From assembly GCA_927910885.1 (NCBI GenBank), contig CAKMOD010000038.1, positions 1 to 9,861 of the forward strand: a stretch of DNA of 9,861 bases. Reading direction: 5' to 3'. The translations under genes were made by a program, and so were the position numbers. The DNA is from an uncultured Prevotella sp. (GTDB lineage: Bacteria > Bacteroidota > Bacteroidia > Bacteroidales > Bacteroidaceae). The notes beneath the pieces are model-generated. The model had not been told where the DNA came from. It did not search any database and was given only the letters and a program-made list of their open reading frames with translations. The first letter of the stretch is position 1. Every line of letters begins with the position of its first letter. Shown in pieces: positions 1 through 6,263 of the stretch.

Positions 1-79
1 GTTTAAAAAGATTGGTAAGGATGTCTGTCCTATGAGTTTATACTCGCTTTTAGTCGTAACAGCATACTCTTATCGAATT

Positions 80-170
80 ATTTTCATGAAATAATTCTTT
101 CTCTTCATGAAAATAAATATTTCTTTTCATGAAAATAATTCTTTTTCTTCGTGAAGATAATTCGTGATAA
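80..170. repeat. Four-unit tandem array of TTCATGAA palindromes, period about 22 bp
   Basis: The 8-bp palindrome TTCATGAA starts at 83, 104 and 126, and a variant TTCGTGAA starts at 148, giving steps of 21, 22 and 22 bp. The spacers are similar (AATAATTCTTT-type), so this is a degenerate tandem repeat and not four chance sites. A further partial TTCGTGAT lies at 161. It occupies the non-coding DNA before the sigma factor gene. The rest of 1-324 shows no convincing gene, although a gene ending just inside the left edge cannot be excluded. Function unknown; a protein-binding array or a simple repeat are both possible. Confidence 0.75.
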
Positions 171-282
171 AGGTTCTTTAATAGGACAAAATGCCAAGTA
201 GTAAAGCTGTTTAGGGCAGCATAATTAGAAGAATAAAGGTCTTAATGAAAGTTAAATAATGGCATTTTTTTGCCCATGCTTG

Positions 283-290
283 TAACTTTC
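283..290 (+). promoter_or_regulatory. Possible -7 element for the sigma factor operon
   Basis: TAACTTTC matches the Bacteroidetes -7 consensus TAnnTTTG at all but the last base and would start transcription about 25-30 nt before the ATG at 325. No good TTG is seen 19-21 bp upstream (TGG at 260-262 is the nearest), so this is weak. Promoters of autoregulated ECF operons may not follow the housekeeping consensus. Confidence 0.35.
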
Positions 291-324
291 CCCCATAAAT
301 AAACGTCATTTAAACAGAGAGAAG

Positions 325-837
325 ATGAAGAAAGTCAGTTTCCGTAACGATGTGTTGCCATTGAAGAATGAACTCTTCAGGCTTGCACTCCGAATCACGC
401 TCAATCGAGCTGAGGCTGAGGACATCGTGCAGGATACGCTGATAAAGGTCTGGAACCGCCGATACGAGTGGGAAAATATAGACTCTATCGAAGCTTTTAG
501 CCTCACCGTATGTCGCAACCTTTCGCTCGACCGCATCAAGAAGAAGGAGAATAATAATGATTCTTTAGAAGATGTGAAAGTAGCTGAGCCTCTTGCTTCA
601 TCTAATCCTCAAGACCGAATGATTGAAGAGGACAAAATCAGTCTCGTAAAACAGATTGTAGACGCTCTTCCAGAGAAACAACGTAGTTGCATGCAGCTAA
701 GGGATTTTGAAGGAAAGTCATACAAAGAGATTGCTGAAATACTCGAAATCAGCGAAGAGCAAGTGAAGGTTAATATCTTCAGAGCTCGACAGACGGTCAA
801 ACAAAAATATTTGAAATTAGACAATTATGGATTATAA
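325..837 (+). CDS. ECF-type RNA polymerase sigma factor (sigma-70 family)
   Basis: A 170-residue sigma factor with only regions 2 and 4, the usual size and plan of an extracytoplasmic-function sigma factor. Region 2 spans about residues 10-74, including the core-binding helix DIVQDTLIKVW at 33-43. An acidic linker follows (about 75-106). Region 4 spans about 107-163, with LPEKQRSCMQLRDFEGKSY leading into the helix-turn-helix that recognises the -35-like element. The start ATG follows the purine-rich GAGAGAAG. The next gene starts 11 bp before this stop, so the two are almost certainly co-transcribed and translationally coupled, a typical sigma/anti-sigma arrangement. It probably directs a stress or envelope regulon, but the signal and targets cannot be read from the sequence. 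The family call is firm; the specific sigma group is not assigned. Confidence 0.93.
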   Translation: MKKVSFRNDVLPLKNELFRLALRITLNRAEAEDIVQDTLIKVWNRRYEWENIDSIEAFSLTVCRNLSLDRIKKKENNNDSLEDVKVAEPLASSNPQDRMIEEDKISLVKQIVDALPEKQRSCMQLRDFEGKSYKEIAEILEISEEQVKVNIFRARQTVKQKYLKLDNYGL

Positions 838-1306
838 GTACATCGAACAATTACTGGAGCGCTACTGGCGTTGCGAGACTTCTCTCCAAGAAGAGGAAAT
901 CTTGCGTATGTTCTTCTCACAGGAGGACATCCCAGCTGCGTTGCTGCCTTATCGTTCTTTGTTCGTTTATGAACAGAATGAGAAGGAGATGGACGTCTTG
1001 GGCGATGACTTTGACCAGAGAGTCCTCGGACTGATACAGGAAGACGAGCCAGTAAAGGCACGTGTAATAACAATGCGCCACCGTCTTATGCCACTCTTTA
1101 AGGCAGCCGCTGTGGTAGCTATCTTCCTAACCTTAGGTAATGCAATGCAGGTTGCTTTCTCTGATGGTGATGTTCATCAGATTAGTCCAAGCACTGCAGC
1201 TGTAGACAAACCTCAGGAGGGTCCATCTGTTGCTAAGGCCGATTCAGTGGTGAGCGATACCTTGCAACACAAGATACAGACATCTGTATCAACCATTACA
1301 AAGTAA
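827..1306 (+). CDS. Single-span membrane protein, probable anti-sigma factor for the upstream ECF sigma
   Basis: A 159-residue protein starting inside the sigma factor gene (overlap 827-837). The N-terminal half (about 1-80) is acidic, helical and predicted cytoplasmic, beginning MDYKYIEQLLERYWRCETS. A basic stretch, MRHRLMP (83-89), then precedes a hydrophobic segment at about 89-111. The tail (about 112-159) is rich in Ser, Thr, Val and Lys and would face the periplasm. This topology, with a short cytoplasmic domain, one span and a short external tail, together with overlap with an ECF sigma gene, is the usual plan for anti-sigma factors in Bacteroidales. No zinc-binding HxxxCxxC anti-sigma motif is visible, so the role rests on context and topology. 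The external tail is too short for a full sensor domain. It could instead be a co-regulated membrane protein of other function. Confidence 0.75.
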   Translation: MDYKYIEQLLERYWRCETSLQEEEILRMFFSQEDIPAALLPYRSLFVYEQNEKEMDVLGDDFDQRVLGLIQEDEPVKARVITMRHRLMPLFKAAAVVAIFLTLGNAMQVAFSDGDVHQISPSTAAVDKPQEGPSVAKADSVVSDTLQHKIQTSVSTITK

Positions 1307-1406
1307 GACAATTTCTATGCTTTCTCTATAAAATAATCATTTTAAGTAAAACAACTCGAGGCTGTGAAGTCTCAATTCTCTCAAATTTTTCATAACATAC
1401 TAACGT

Positions 1407-1444
1407 AGAAGAGCCGATACTCTAAATGAGTGTCGGCTCTTCTT
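1407..1444 (+). terminator. Intrinsic terminator of the sigma/anti-sigma operon
   Basis: A 16-bp stem (1407-1422 with 1428-1443, one T-G wobble) encloses a 5-nt loop, with a short TCTT tail. It lies about 100 bp after the stop of the membrane protein gene. The tail is not a long U-run, so efficiency is uncertain, but the hairpin is unmistakable. Confidence 0.75.
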
Positions 1445-1478
1445 ATGCTGAAACTTATAGTTCTTAATTTATATTTCT

Positions 1479-1513
1479 TAATTCATAATTTGAAATTATG
1501 ATTACTGGTGATG
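1479..1513. repeat. Copy of an intergenic AT-rich palindromic repeat
   Basis: TTAATTCATAATTT followed by AAATTATGATTACTGGTGATG contains the near-perfect palindrome CATAATTTGAAATTATG (1484-1500). The same elements (TTAATTCATAATT, ATTATGATTACTGATG) recur at the right end of the window within 9778-9838, so this appears to be a dispersed extragenic repeat family. Confidence 0.6.
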
Positions 1514-1542
1514 CTTAAAGGTAAATTACAAAGTTCTGTATT

Positions 1543-1581
1543 CAAAGAAAAACGCCGAGACTCTCAACGAGCTTCGGCGTT
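1543..1581 (-). terminator. Intrinsic terminator of the minus-strand short transcript
   Basis: AACGCCGA (reading the minus strand from 1581) pairs with TCGGCGTT ending at 1551 across a 15-nt loop, followed by the T-rich run TTTCTTTG. On the plus strand the hairpin is followed by ATTAGTATG, with no T-run, so its orientation is minus. Confidence 0.7.
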
Positions 1582-1734
1582 ATTAGTATGTTTAACTAAG
1601 AAATCTTTTCAAAATGAAAGGGAGCCTCACGGCCACCTTTGTCATCCTTGATCAATCGTTAAACTTTTACCTTAATAAAATAACTAAAAACCTAAATCTA
1701 TTACTACTAACCTAAACAATCTATTAACCTTTTG
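1545..1734 (-). ncRNA. Predicted short stand-alone transcript (sRNA or tiny-ORF mRNA)
   Basis: The interval between a consensus minus-strand promoter (1741-1771) and a minus-strand intrinsic terminator (1543-1581) would yield an RNA of about 190 nt. Inside it, 1640-1617 folds as AAAGGUGGCC, loop GUGA, GGCUCCCUUU: about nine pairs with one mismatch and a GNRA tetraloop. Two tiny reading frames cover this hairpin. One (1645-1592) encodes MTKVAVRLPFILKRFLS from ATG. The other (1655-1596), with a TTG start, encodes MIKDDKGGREAPFHFEKIS in codons that resemble the neighbouring genes. I do not recognise the RNA. It could be a regulatory RNA, a microprotein mRNA, or the relic of a larger gene. Promoter and terminator are read directly from sequence; transcription itself is inferred. 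Confidence 0.55.
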
Positions 1735-1740
1735 ACAATG

Positions 1741-1771
1741 CAAAGTTAGAAAGATTTCAAGTCTTGTGCAA
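1741..1771 (-). promoter_or_regulatory. Bacteroidetes-type promoter firing leftward
   Basis: On the minus strand, TTG (1771-1769) is followed after 20 bp by TAACTTTG (1748-1741), a perfect TAnnTTTG box at the expected spacing. No annotated-size gene lies downstream on this strand before the terminator at 1581-1543, so the promoter serves the short transcript. It is divergent from the glycosyltransferase promoter about 90 bp away. Confidence 0.7.
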
Positions 1772-1863
1772 TATTTCATCGAACTTTTGCTTTAAAAATA
1801 GTTTTTTTCTTGATACAAATCAACTCTTTGTGTGCGCAAACAATCAATATTTGCTCACTTTTC

Positions 1864-1894
1864 TTGGCTTTTTATCTGTTTTCTTGTAACTTTG
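1864..1894 (+). promoter_or_regulatory. Consensus promoter of the glycosyltransferase operon
   Basis: TTG (1864-1866), 20-bp spacer, TAACTTTG (1887-1894): a full match to the Bacteroidetes housekeeping promoter. Transcription would start near 1900, giving a leader of only about 12 nt before the ATG at 1912. The box lies inside the longest open frame (open from 1810) and therefore argues that the true start is 1912. Confidence 0.8.
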
Positions 1895-1911
1895 CTGCAA
1901 ATGATATATCA

Positions 1912-3186
1912 ATGAGAATACTGATTGTAAATACCAGTGAGAAAACCGGTGGTGCAGCTGTTGCAGCCAACCGACTCAAAGATGCTCTGAACAATAGTGG
2001 AGTGAAGGCTAAGATGTTGGTACGTGATAAGTTGACGGACGACATCACTGTGGTTAGTCTTGGGCATGAGTGGAAGAATCAGTGGCACCTACTATGGGAG
2101 CGTTTTTGTGTTTTTTGGAACCTCCACTTCTCTCGAAACCATCTCTTTGAGATTGATTTAGCAAACTCAGGAGCCGATATCACAAAGCTACGTGAGTTCA
2201 AGGAAGCTGATATTATTCATCTTTCTTGGATCAATCAGGGTATGCTTTCATTGAATAGTATCAAAAAGATTTTATGTTCTGGTAAGCCTGTTGTGTGGAC
2301 AATGCACGACCTTTGGCCTGCATCCAGTATTTGTCATTATTCGCATGGCTGCTATCGTTATGAGAATGGTTGCGGCAATTGTCCACTTCTCCCAGGTAGA
2401 GGAAAGTCGAATGATTTGTCTTCAAAAGTTTGGAAACGTAAGAAAGCTATTTATAATCATGGTAATATGTGGTTTGTCACATGTAGCCAATGGCTTGCTC
2501 GTCAGGCAAAGCGGAGTGGACTCTTGAATGGCTTGAGTGTTACAAGTATTCCTAATCCAATAGATACGCATGTTTTTGAGCCACAAGACAATCAAGTGGC
2601 ACGACAGCGTTTACAGCTCCCAGAGGACAAGCGACTTATACTATTCGTTTCTCAGCGTGTGACAGATCAGCGTAAGGGAATGGATTATTTTATCGAAGCC
2701 ATTGAAAAGATGGTTGTCGAGCATCCAGAAATAAAGGAGAATACAGGTATAGCTATTCTTGGTGGACACGCTGAAGAATTGGAGGGAAAACTTGCTTTGC
2801 CAGTTTATCCGCTCGGTTATGTAAGTGACCAACAGCGAATTCGTGATGTCTATAATGCGGCAGACGTCTTCGTTCTTCCATCGCTTGAAGATAACCTCCC
2901 TAATACAATTATGGAAGCAATGGCGTGTGGTGTGCCATGCGTAGGCTTTAAGGTTGGAGGAATACCAGAGATGATTGACCATCGTAAGAATGGCTATGTC
3001 GCGGCAGAACGTAATTCAGAAGACCTTGCAAAGGGTATGCACTGGGTACTTGATGAAGCCGACTATACAGCACTTTCAGAGGCAGCTGTGGGTAAAGTTC
3101 TGCGCTGTTATTCACAACGAAGCGTTGCAATGCAATATCTTGAAGTATATAATGAGGCTCTTGCCTATAAGAATTTTCGATTATGA
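1912..3186 (+). CDS. Glycosyltransferase family 4 (GT-B fold)
   Basis: A 424-residue retaining-type glycosyltransferase that would move a sugar from a nucleotide-sugar donor to a glycan or lipid-linked acceptor at the inner face of the membrane. It begins MRILIVNTSEKTGGAA, the first strand and glycine loop of a GT-B fold. The C-terminal donor domain has RLILFVSQR (about 241-249), ILGGHAEELEG (282-292), and the family signature around 319-355 with YNAADVFVLPSLED, E335-AMACGVP and GGIPEMIDH. An acidic pair (D327 and E335, x7 spacing) corresponds to the EX7E motif. A four-Cys stretch (C141, C147, C154, C157) follows HDLWP (132-136). The start at 1912 is chosen because a promoter covers the upstream extension. 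The stop overlaps the next start (ATGA). Sugar, acceptor and linkage cannot be told from the sequence. Confidence 0.93.
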   Translation: MRILIVNTSEKTGGAAVAANRLKDALNNSGVKAKMLVRDKLTDDITVVSLGHEWKNQWHLLWERFCVFWNLHFSRNHLFEIDLANSGADITKLREFKEADIIHLSWINQGMLSLNSIKKILCSGKPVVWTMHDLWPASSICHYSHGCYRYENGCGNCPLLPGRGKSNDLSSKVWKRKKAIYNHGNMWFVTCSQWLARQAKRSGLLNGLSVTSIPNPIDTHVFEPQDNQVARQRLQLPEDKRLILFVSQRVTDQRKGMDYFIEAIEKMVVEHPEIKENTGIAILGGHAEELEGKLALPVYPLGYVSDQQRIRDVYNAADVFVLPSLEDNLPNTIMEAMACGVPCVGFKVGGIPEMIDHRKNGYVAAERNSEDLAKGMHWVLDEADYTALSEAAVGKVLRCYSQRSVAMQYLEVYNEALAYKNFRL

Positions 3187-3962
3187 TCACATTTTCAGTA
3201 GTCACTATAACCTATAATGCCGCTTCGGTTTTACAGCCGACACTTGACAGTGTGCTCATGCAGAACTATCCTCATGTGGAGCATATCATCATTGATGGGG
3301 CTTCTACAGATGATACTTTAGAGATTGCTAAAGCCTATCAACAGCAGTCTGACGAGGCTGAGAACGAACATGTCGTACGCATTCAAAGTGAACCAGACGA
3401 TGGTCTTTATGATGCAATGAACAAAGGCTTACAGCAGGCAACAGGCGATTATATCGTCTTTATGAATGCGGGTGACCGTTTTCCTAATCCCGATACATTA
3501 GACAAGGTAGTACTTGCTGCGGTTGTCGGAGATGGTGAGGAGCGTCCTGCTGTTCTCTTTGGTGATACAGATATCATCGATGAAAAGGGCAATTTCCTTT
3601 GTCACCGCAGACTAAGCCCATCTGAACGACTCACTTGGCGTTCTTTCCGTTATGGAATGTTGGTATGCCATCAGGCGTTCTATGCCCGTTTGGATATAGC
3701 TCGTTCGTTGCTGTATGATACAACTTATCGCTATTCTGCAGATGTAGATTGGTGCATACGTGTGATGAAAGAGGGCGAACGTCAGCAACTCCTTTTACGT
3801 AATATCCACGCCGTTGTAGCGAATTATGTACGAGAAGGACAGACAACCCTTCATCATAAAGAGTCGCTTCGTGAGCGTTTTGATGTGATGTCTAAGCACT
3901 ACGGATTTATTCAAACGCTATTGCTTCATGCATGGTTTGCCGTGCGTAGTTTAATTAAATAG
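3183..3962 (+). CDS. Glycosyltransferase family 2 (GT-A fold)
   Basis: A 259-residue inverting-type glycosyltransferase, cotranslated with the GT4 gene through a 4-bp ATGA overlap. The N-terminus has the canonical VVTITYN (6-12) and DGASTDDT (38-45). EPDDGLYDAMNKG (70-82) and MNAGDRF (94-100) follow, the latter occupying the place of the metal-binding DXD. HQAFY (163-167) and SADVDW (185-190) match the WcaE/colanic-acid-like GT2 branch, known for capsule and exopolysaccharide synthesis. No transmembrane segment is evident, so it probably works at the membrane surface on a lipid-linked acceptor. The operon contains no flippase, polymerase or sugar-nucleotide genes. The pair may therefore act in a pathway encoded elsewhere, such as LPS core, O-glycan or exopolysaccharide synthesis. 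Confidence 0.92.
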   Translation: MITFSVVTITYNAASVLQPTLDSVLMQNYPHVEHIIIDGASTDDTLEIAKAYQQQSDEAENEHVVRIQSEPDDGLYDAMNKGLQQATGDYIVFMNAGDRFPNPDTLDKVVLAAVVGDGEERPAVLFGDTDIIDEKGNFLCHRRLSPSERLTWRSFRYGMLVCHQAFYARLDIARSLLYDTTYRYSADVDWCIRVMKEGERQQLLLRNIHAVVANYVREGQTTLHHKESLRERFDVMSKHYGFIQTLLLHAWFAVRSLIK

Positions 3963-3984
3963 GGTAGTTCTCTATGGTTTAAAT

Positions 3985-4016
3985 GCCCTTAATACGTCCT
4001 ATTGATTGTTAAGGGC
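3985..4016 (+). terminator. Possible terminator after the glycosyltransferase operon
   Basis: GCCCTTAA (3985-3992) and TTAAGGGC (4009-4016) form an 8-bp inverted repeat with a 16-nt loop, 22 bp after the GT2 stop. The following TGCAATTTCT is only weakly T-rich, so it may be a weak terminator or an mRNA 3' end stabiliser. Confidence 0.4.
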
Positions 4017-4123
4017 TGCAATTTCTACGCTGTTAATTCGTTTTATTCAGTAGGTAGTATTATTGTGGGGACGTTTAGATGAAATCTATGATTAGTCCCT
4101 TTCACCTAATAAAACGTACGAAA

Positions 4124-4567
4124 ATGGAAAGAATGAGATTTAAAATGTTAGTAGCTTTGTTGTTGCTATGCCTTTCGGTATCAGCTCAGACAGAGTATAG
4201 TGGTATTGCTGGAGCCTCACCAGGATTGGTAAGAGCGAATAAGCAGGCTGTAGCTAAGCAGGCTAATCGTAGTTCTAAGGCACGTTATACATCTACGGCA
4301 TCGAAGCCTAAGACTTCAAACGATGGCAATACGAATAGTTATAACTCAACTTATGCACCGCTCCCAGACAATAATGAGTCTGGTGAAACGGAGGTAAGAG
4401 ACGGCTTTAAGACCTTCTCACGTGGTATGGGTAAAGTTATTAAGCGTGAGACAAAGACAATGGGAGAGGTAACCCGTAAGATTGGTGCTGATGGCAAGAA
4501 GTTCTTTCAGAAGCTTGGTAAAGGTATCTCCGACTCCTTTAAATCAGACACAACAACGTCTAAGTAA
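4124..4567 (+). CDS. Small secreted protein of unknown function
   Basis: I do not recognise this protein. From the ATG at 4124 it is 147 residues and opens with a clear signal peptide: a short charged MERMRFK, a hydrophobic core LVALLLLCL, and a likely signal peptidase I site SVSA/Q after residue 21. The core Cys is not in a lipobox. The middle (about 25-85) is low complexity, rich in Ser, Thr, Asn, Lys and Ala. The C-terminal part (about 90-147) is basic and helical, with regularly spaced Gly, Phe and Lys (GFKTFSRGMGKVIKRETK and KKFFQKLGKGISDSFK), which suggests an amphipathic helix. An in-frame ATG at 4079 would add 15 residues before the signal peptide; 4124 is preferred because it gives a normal leader. 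The gene appears monocistronic, with a strong terminator 27 bp downstream. Confidence 0.75.
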   Translation: MERMRFKMLVALLLLCLSVSAQTEYSGIAGASPGLVRANKQAVAKQANRSSKARYTSTASKPKTSNDGNTNSYNSTYAPLPDNNESGETEVRDGFKTFSRGMGKVIKRETKTMGEVTRKIGADGKKFFQKLGKGISDSFKSDTTTSK

Positions 4568-4593
4568 AATTTCGTTTCATATTTTATAAAGCG

Positions 4594-4643
4594 TGTTCCA
4601 AGACTAAGACCATTTACGGTTGATAGTCTTGGAACATTTTTTT
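4594..4643 (+). terminator. Strong intrinsic terminator
   Basis: A perfect 13-bp stem (TGTTCCAAGACTA at 4594-4606 with its complement at 4624-4636) with a 17-nt loop is followed directly by seven Ts (4637-4643). It ends the small secreted-protein gene and insulates it from the sulfatase maturase downstream. Confidence 0.9.
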
Positions 4644-4919
4644 AATTCGACTTGTATAATAGGTAATTCTCTATACAACTCGGTTATGGTATCATTACGA
4701 TACATGATAACATACTTAACGAGCTTATTTTATCGTTTTTAATCGTAGTGTTATTGCTCCGCACATGTTGTGCGGATGCTTCGCACGTGTTGTGCTGATG
4801 ATGAACACCAATGGTGCTGGACGTTAAAAGACTTCTTAGATGAAGTCATACGAGGTTATACTTACTTATTGTTTGCGTCTAATGGATGATAAAGGGAGGA
4901 ATAAGTCATCTGGAATGTT
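4644..4919. other. Intergenic region without a gene
   Basis: No coding frame of convincing length or composition is present on either strand. The region contains an inverted repeat TTGTATA/TATACAA (4652-4658 with 4672-4678), a short three-unit tandem repeat (4755-4821) and a 6-bp hairpin GACTTC/GAAGTC (4830-4847). None of these is followed by a T-run. It ends at the promoter of the sulfatase maturase. Confidence 0.6.
4755..4821. repeat. Three tandem 22-23-bp units, each a small hairpin
   Basis: Unit 1 (4755-4776) contains CCGCACATGTTGTGCGG, a 6-bp stem. Unit 2 (4777-4798) is TGCTTCGCACGTGTTGTGCTGA and keeps the GCAC/GTGC stem. Unit 3 (4799-4821) is more diverged and contains CACCAATGGTG. All keep a CAC, 5-nt loop, GTG dyad flanked by TG and GA. 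The preserved pairing despite sequence changes is the notable point. Confidence 0.65.
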
Positions 4920-4949
4920 TTGCCATTAGTAAATAATTGACTACCTTTG
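4920..4949 (+). promoter_or_regulatory. Consensus promoter of the sulfatase maturase gene
   Basis: TTG (4920-4922, within TTTTG), 19-bp spacer, TACCTTTG (4942-4949) fully matches TAnnTTTG. Transcription would start near 4955, about 15 nt before the ATG at 4970, which excludes the TTG-initiated extension from 4937. Confidence 0.8.
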
Positions 4950-4969
4950 CCGCTCGAAACAAGATTATT

Positions 4970-6187
4970 ATGAATACCATAATTCCCTTTAGTCATCCCA
5001 TGTATATCATGCTGAAGCCTGCTGGTTCGCTTTGTAACCTGCGGTGTAAGTATTGTTATTACTTGGAGAAGAGTAAACTATATGACGATAACAAGAATCA
5101 TGTAATTACTGATGCGTTACTTGAGAAGTTTATCAAGGAATACATCGAGGCACAGACAACGCCACAAGTTCTCTTTACATGGCATGGTGGTGAGACCTTA
5201 ATGCGCCCTATATCCTTCTATCGTCGTGCATTGGAACTACAACGCTATTATGCTCGTGGTCGTCAGATTGATAACAGTATTCAGACGAATGGTGTTCTTT
5301 TAAACGATGAGTGGTGCCGCTTCTTTAAGGAGAATAACTTCCTTGTTGGCGTTTCTATTGATGGTCCACAAGAGTTTCATGATGAATATCGTCGCAATGC
5401 AATGGGCAAACCATCCTTCCATCAGGTGATGAAAGGTATTAACTTGTTGAATAAGCATGGAGTAGAGTGGAATGCACTTGCTGTTGTCAACGACTTCAAT
5501 GCAGACTATCCATTAGATTTCTATCACTTCTTTAAGGAGATTGGTTGCCGTTATATCCAGTTTACTCCTATCGTTGAACGAATTGTTGATCGCAATGATG
5601 GTTTGACCTTAGCACCTGGTATGCAGGAGGGTGGTGAGCTTACAGACTTCTCTGTTACAGCCGAGCAATGGGGTAATTTCCTCTGTACTATCTTTGATGA
5701 GTGGGTGCATCATGACGTAGGCGAGTACTATATACAGCTATTTGATGCCACGTTGGCTAATTGGGTTGGCGTTGCACCAGGTATTTGTACAATGGCAAAG
5801 GAGTGCGGTCATGCAGGTGTAATGGAGTATAATGGTGATGTTTACTCTTGTGACCACTTTGTTTACCCAGAACATAAGCTTGGAAACTTGTCGAAACATA
5901 CCATCTACGAGATGATGAATAGCGATCGGCAGAAGGAGTTCTCCAAGATGAAGTATAGACTTCTTCCACAACAGTGTAGGGAGTGTAAGTATCAGTTTGC
6001 TTGTCATGGTGAGTGCCCTAAGAATCGTTTTATTCGCGATCGTTACGGTAATCCAGGGCTTAATTATCTCTGCAAGGGCTATTATCAGTTCTTTGAACAT
6101 GTAGCTCCTTATATGGACTTTATGAAGAACGAGTTGGAGAATCAGCGTCCACCAGCTAATGTAATGAATCAAGTGTTCGGGAAGTAA
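4970..6187 (+). CDS. anSME: Anaerobic sulfatase-maturing enzyme (radical SAM, SPASM domain)
   Basis: A 405-residue radical SAM enzyme that converts the active-site Cys or Ser of sulfatases to C-alpha-formylglycine in the cytoplasm without oxygen. The SAM-cleaving 4Fe-4S cluster is bound by C22, C26 and C29 (CNLRCKYCYY), and the SAM-binding GGE follows at about 73-75. The C-terminal SPASM region supplies the Cys set for two auxiliary clusters: C273, C279, C294, C336, C339, C345, C349 and C368, with spacing like that of characterised anSMEs. D295 in YSCDHFVYPE matches the family's proposed catalytic Asp. In Bacteroides thetaiotaomicron the homologue (also called ChuR) is needed for sulfated glycan use. 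Here the gene stands alone with its own promoter, and no sulfatase lies in the window. Its substrates would be sulfatases elsewhere, perhaps acting on mucin or host glycans. Confidence 0.95.
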   Translation: MNTIIPFSHPMYIMLKPAGSLCNLRCKYCYYLEKSKLYDDNKNHVITDALLEKFIKEYIEAQTTPQVLFTWHGGETLMRPISFYRRALELQRYYARGRQIDNSIQTNGVLLNDEWCRFFKENNFLVGVSIDGPQEFHDEYRRNAMGKPSFHQVMKGINLLNKHGVEWNALAVVNDFNADYPLDFYHFFKEIGCRYIQFTPIVERIVDRNDGLTLAPGMQEGGELTDFSVTAEQWGNFLCTIFDEWVHHDVGEYYIQLFDATLANWVGVAPGICTMAKECGHAGVMEYNGDVYSCDHFVYPEHKLGNLSKHTIYEMMNSDRQKEFSKMKYRLLPQQCRECKYQFACHGECPKNRFIRDRYGNPGLNYLCKGYYQFFEHVAPYMDFMKNELENQRPPANVMNQVFGK

Positions 6188-6263
6188 GTCCTTTTAAGTT
6201 TATTGCATATCCAACTTAATACTCTTTTCCTGTGTTCTTATAAGTAGAAAGATTCATAAACGA

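Noticed and set aside
2..94. Open frame at the left edge that could be the end of an upstream gene
   Set aside because: It is short, runs into the palindromic repeat, and its translation does not resemble any family end; other frames close even sooner.
80..170. CRISPR array
   Set aside because: Units are 21-22 bp in total with no unique spacers of normal length and no cas genes nearby.
2641..2982. 113-codon minus-strand open frame opposite the GT4 gene
   Set aside because: It is an antisense shadow of the conserved GT4 donor domain, with no promoter or recognisable domain.
4652..4678. TTGTATA/TATACAA inverted repeat as transposon ends or an operator
   Set aside because: Seven-base AT-rich arms are expected by chance in this DNA, and nothing adjacent supports a function.
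4830..4847. GACTTC/GAAGTC hairpin as a terminator
   Set aside because: Only 6 bp with no T-run, and the upstream gene already has a strong terminator at 4594-4643.
5738..6172. 144-codon minus-strand open frame opposite the sulfatase maturase gene
   Set aside because: It lies wholly inside a strongly conserved gene on the other strand, and its translation is low in charged residues and resembles no protein.
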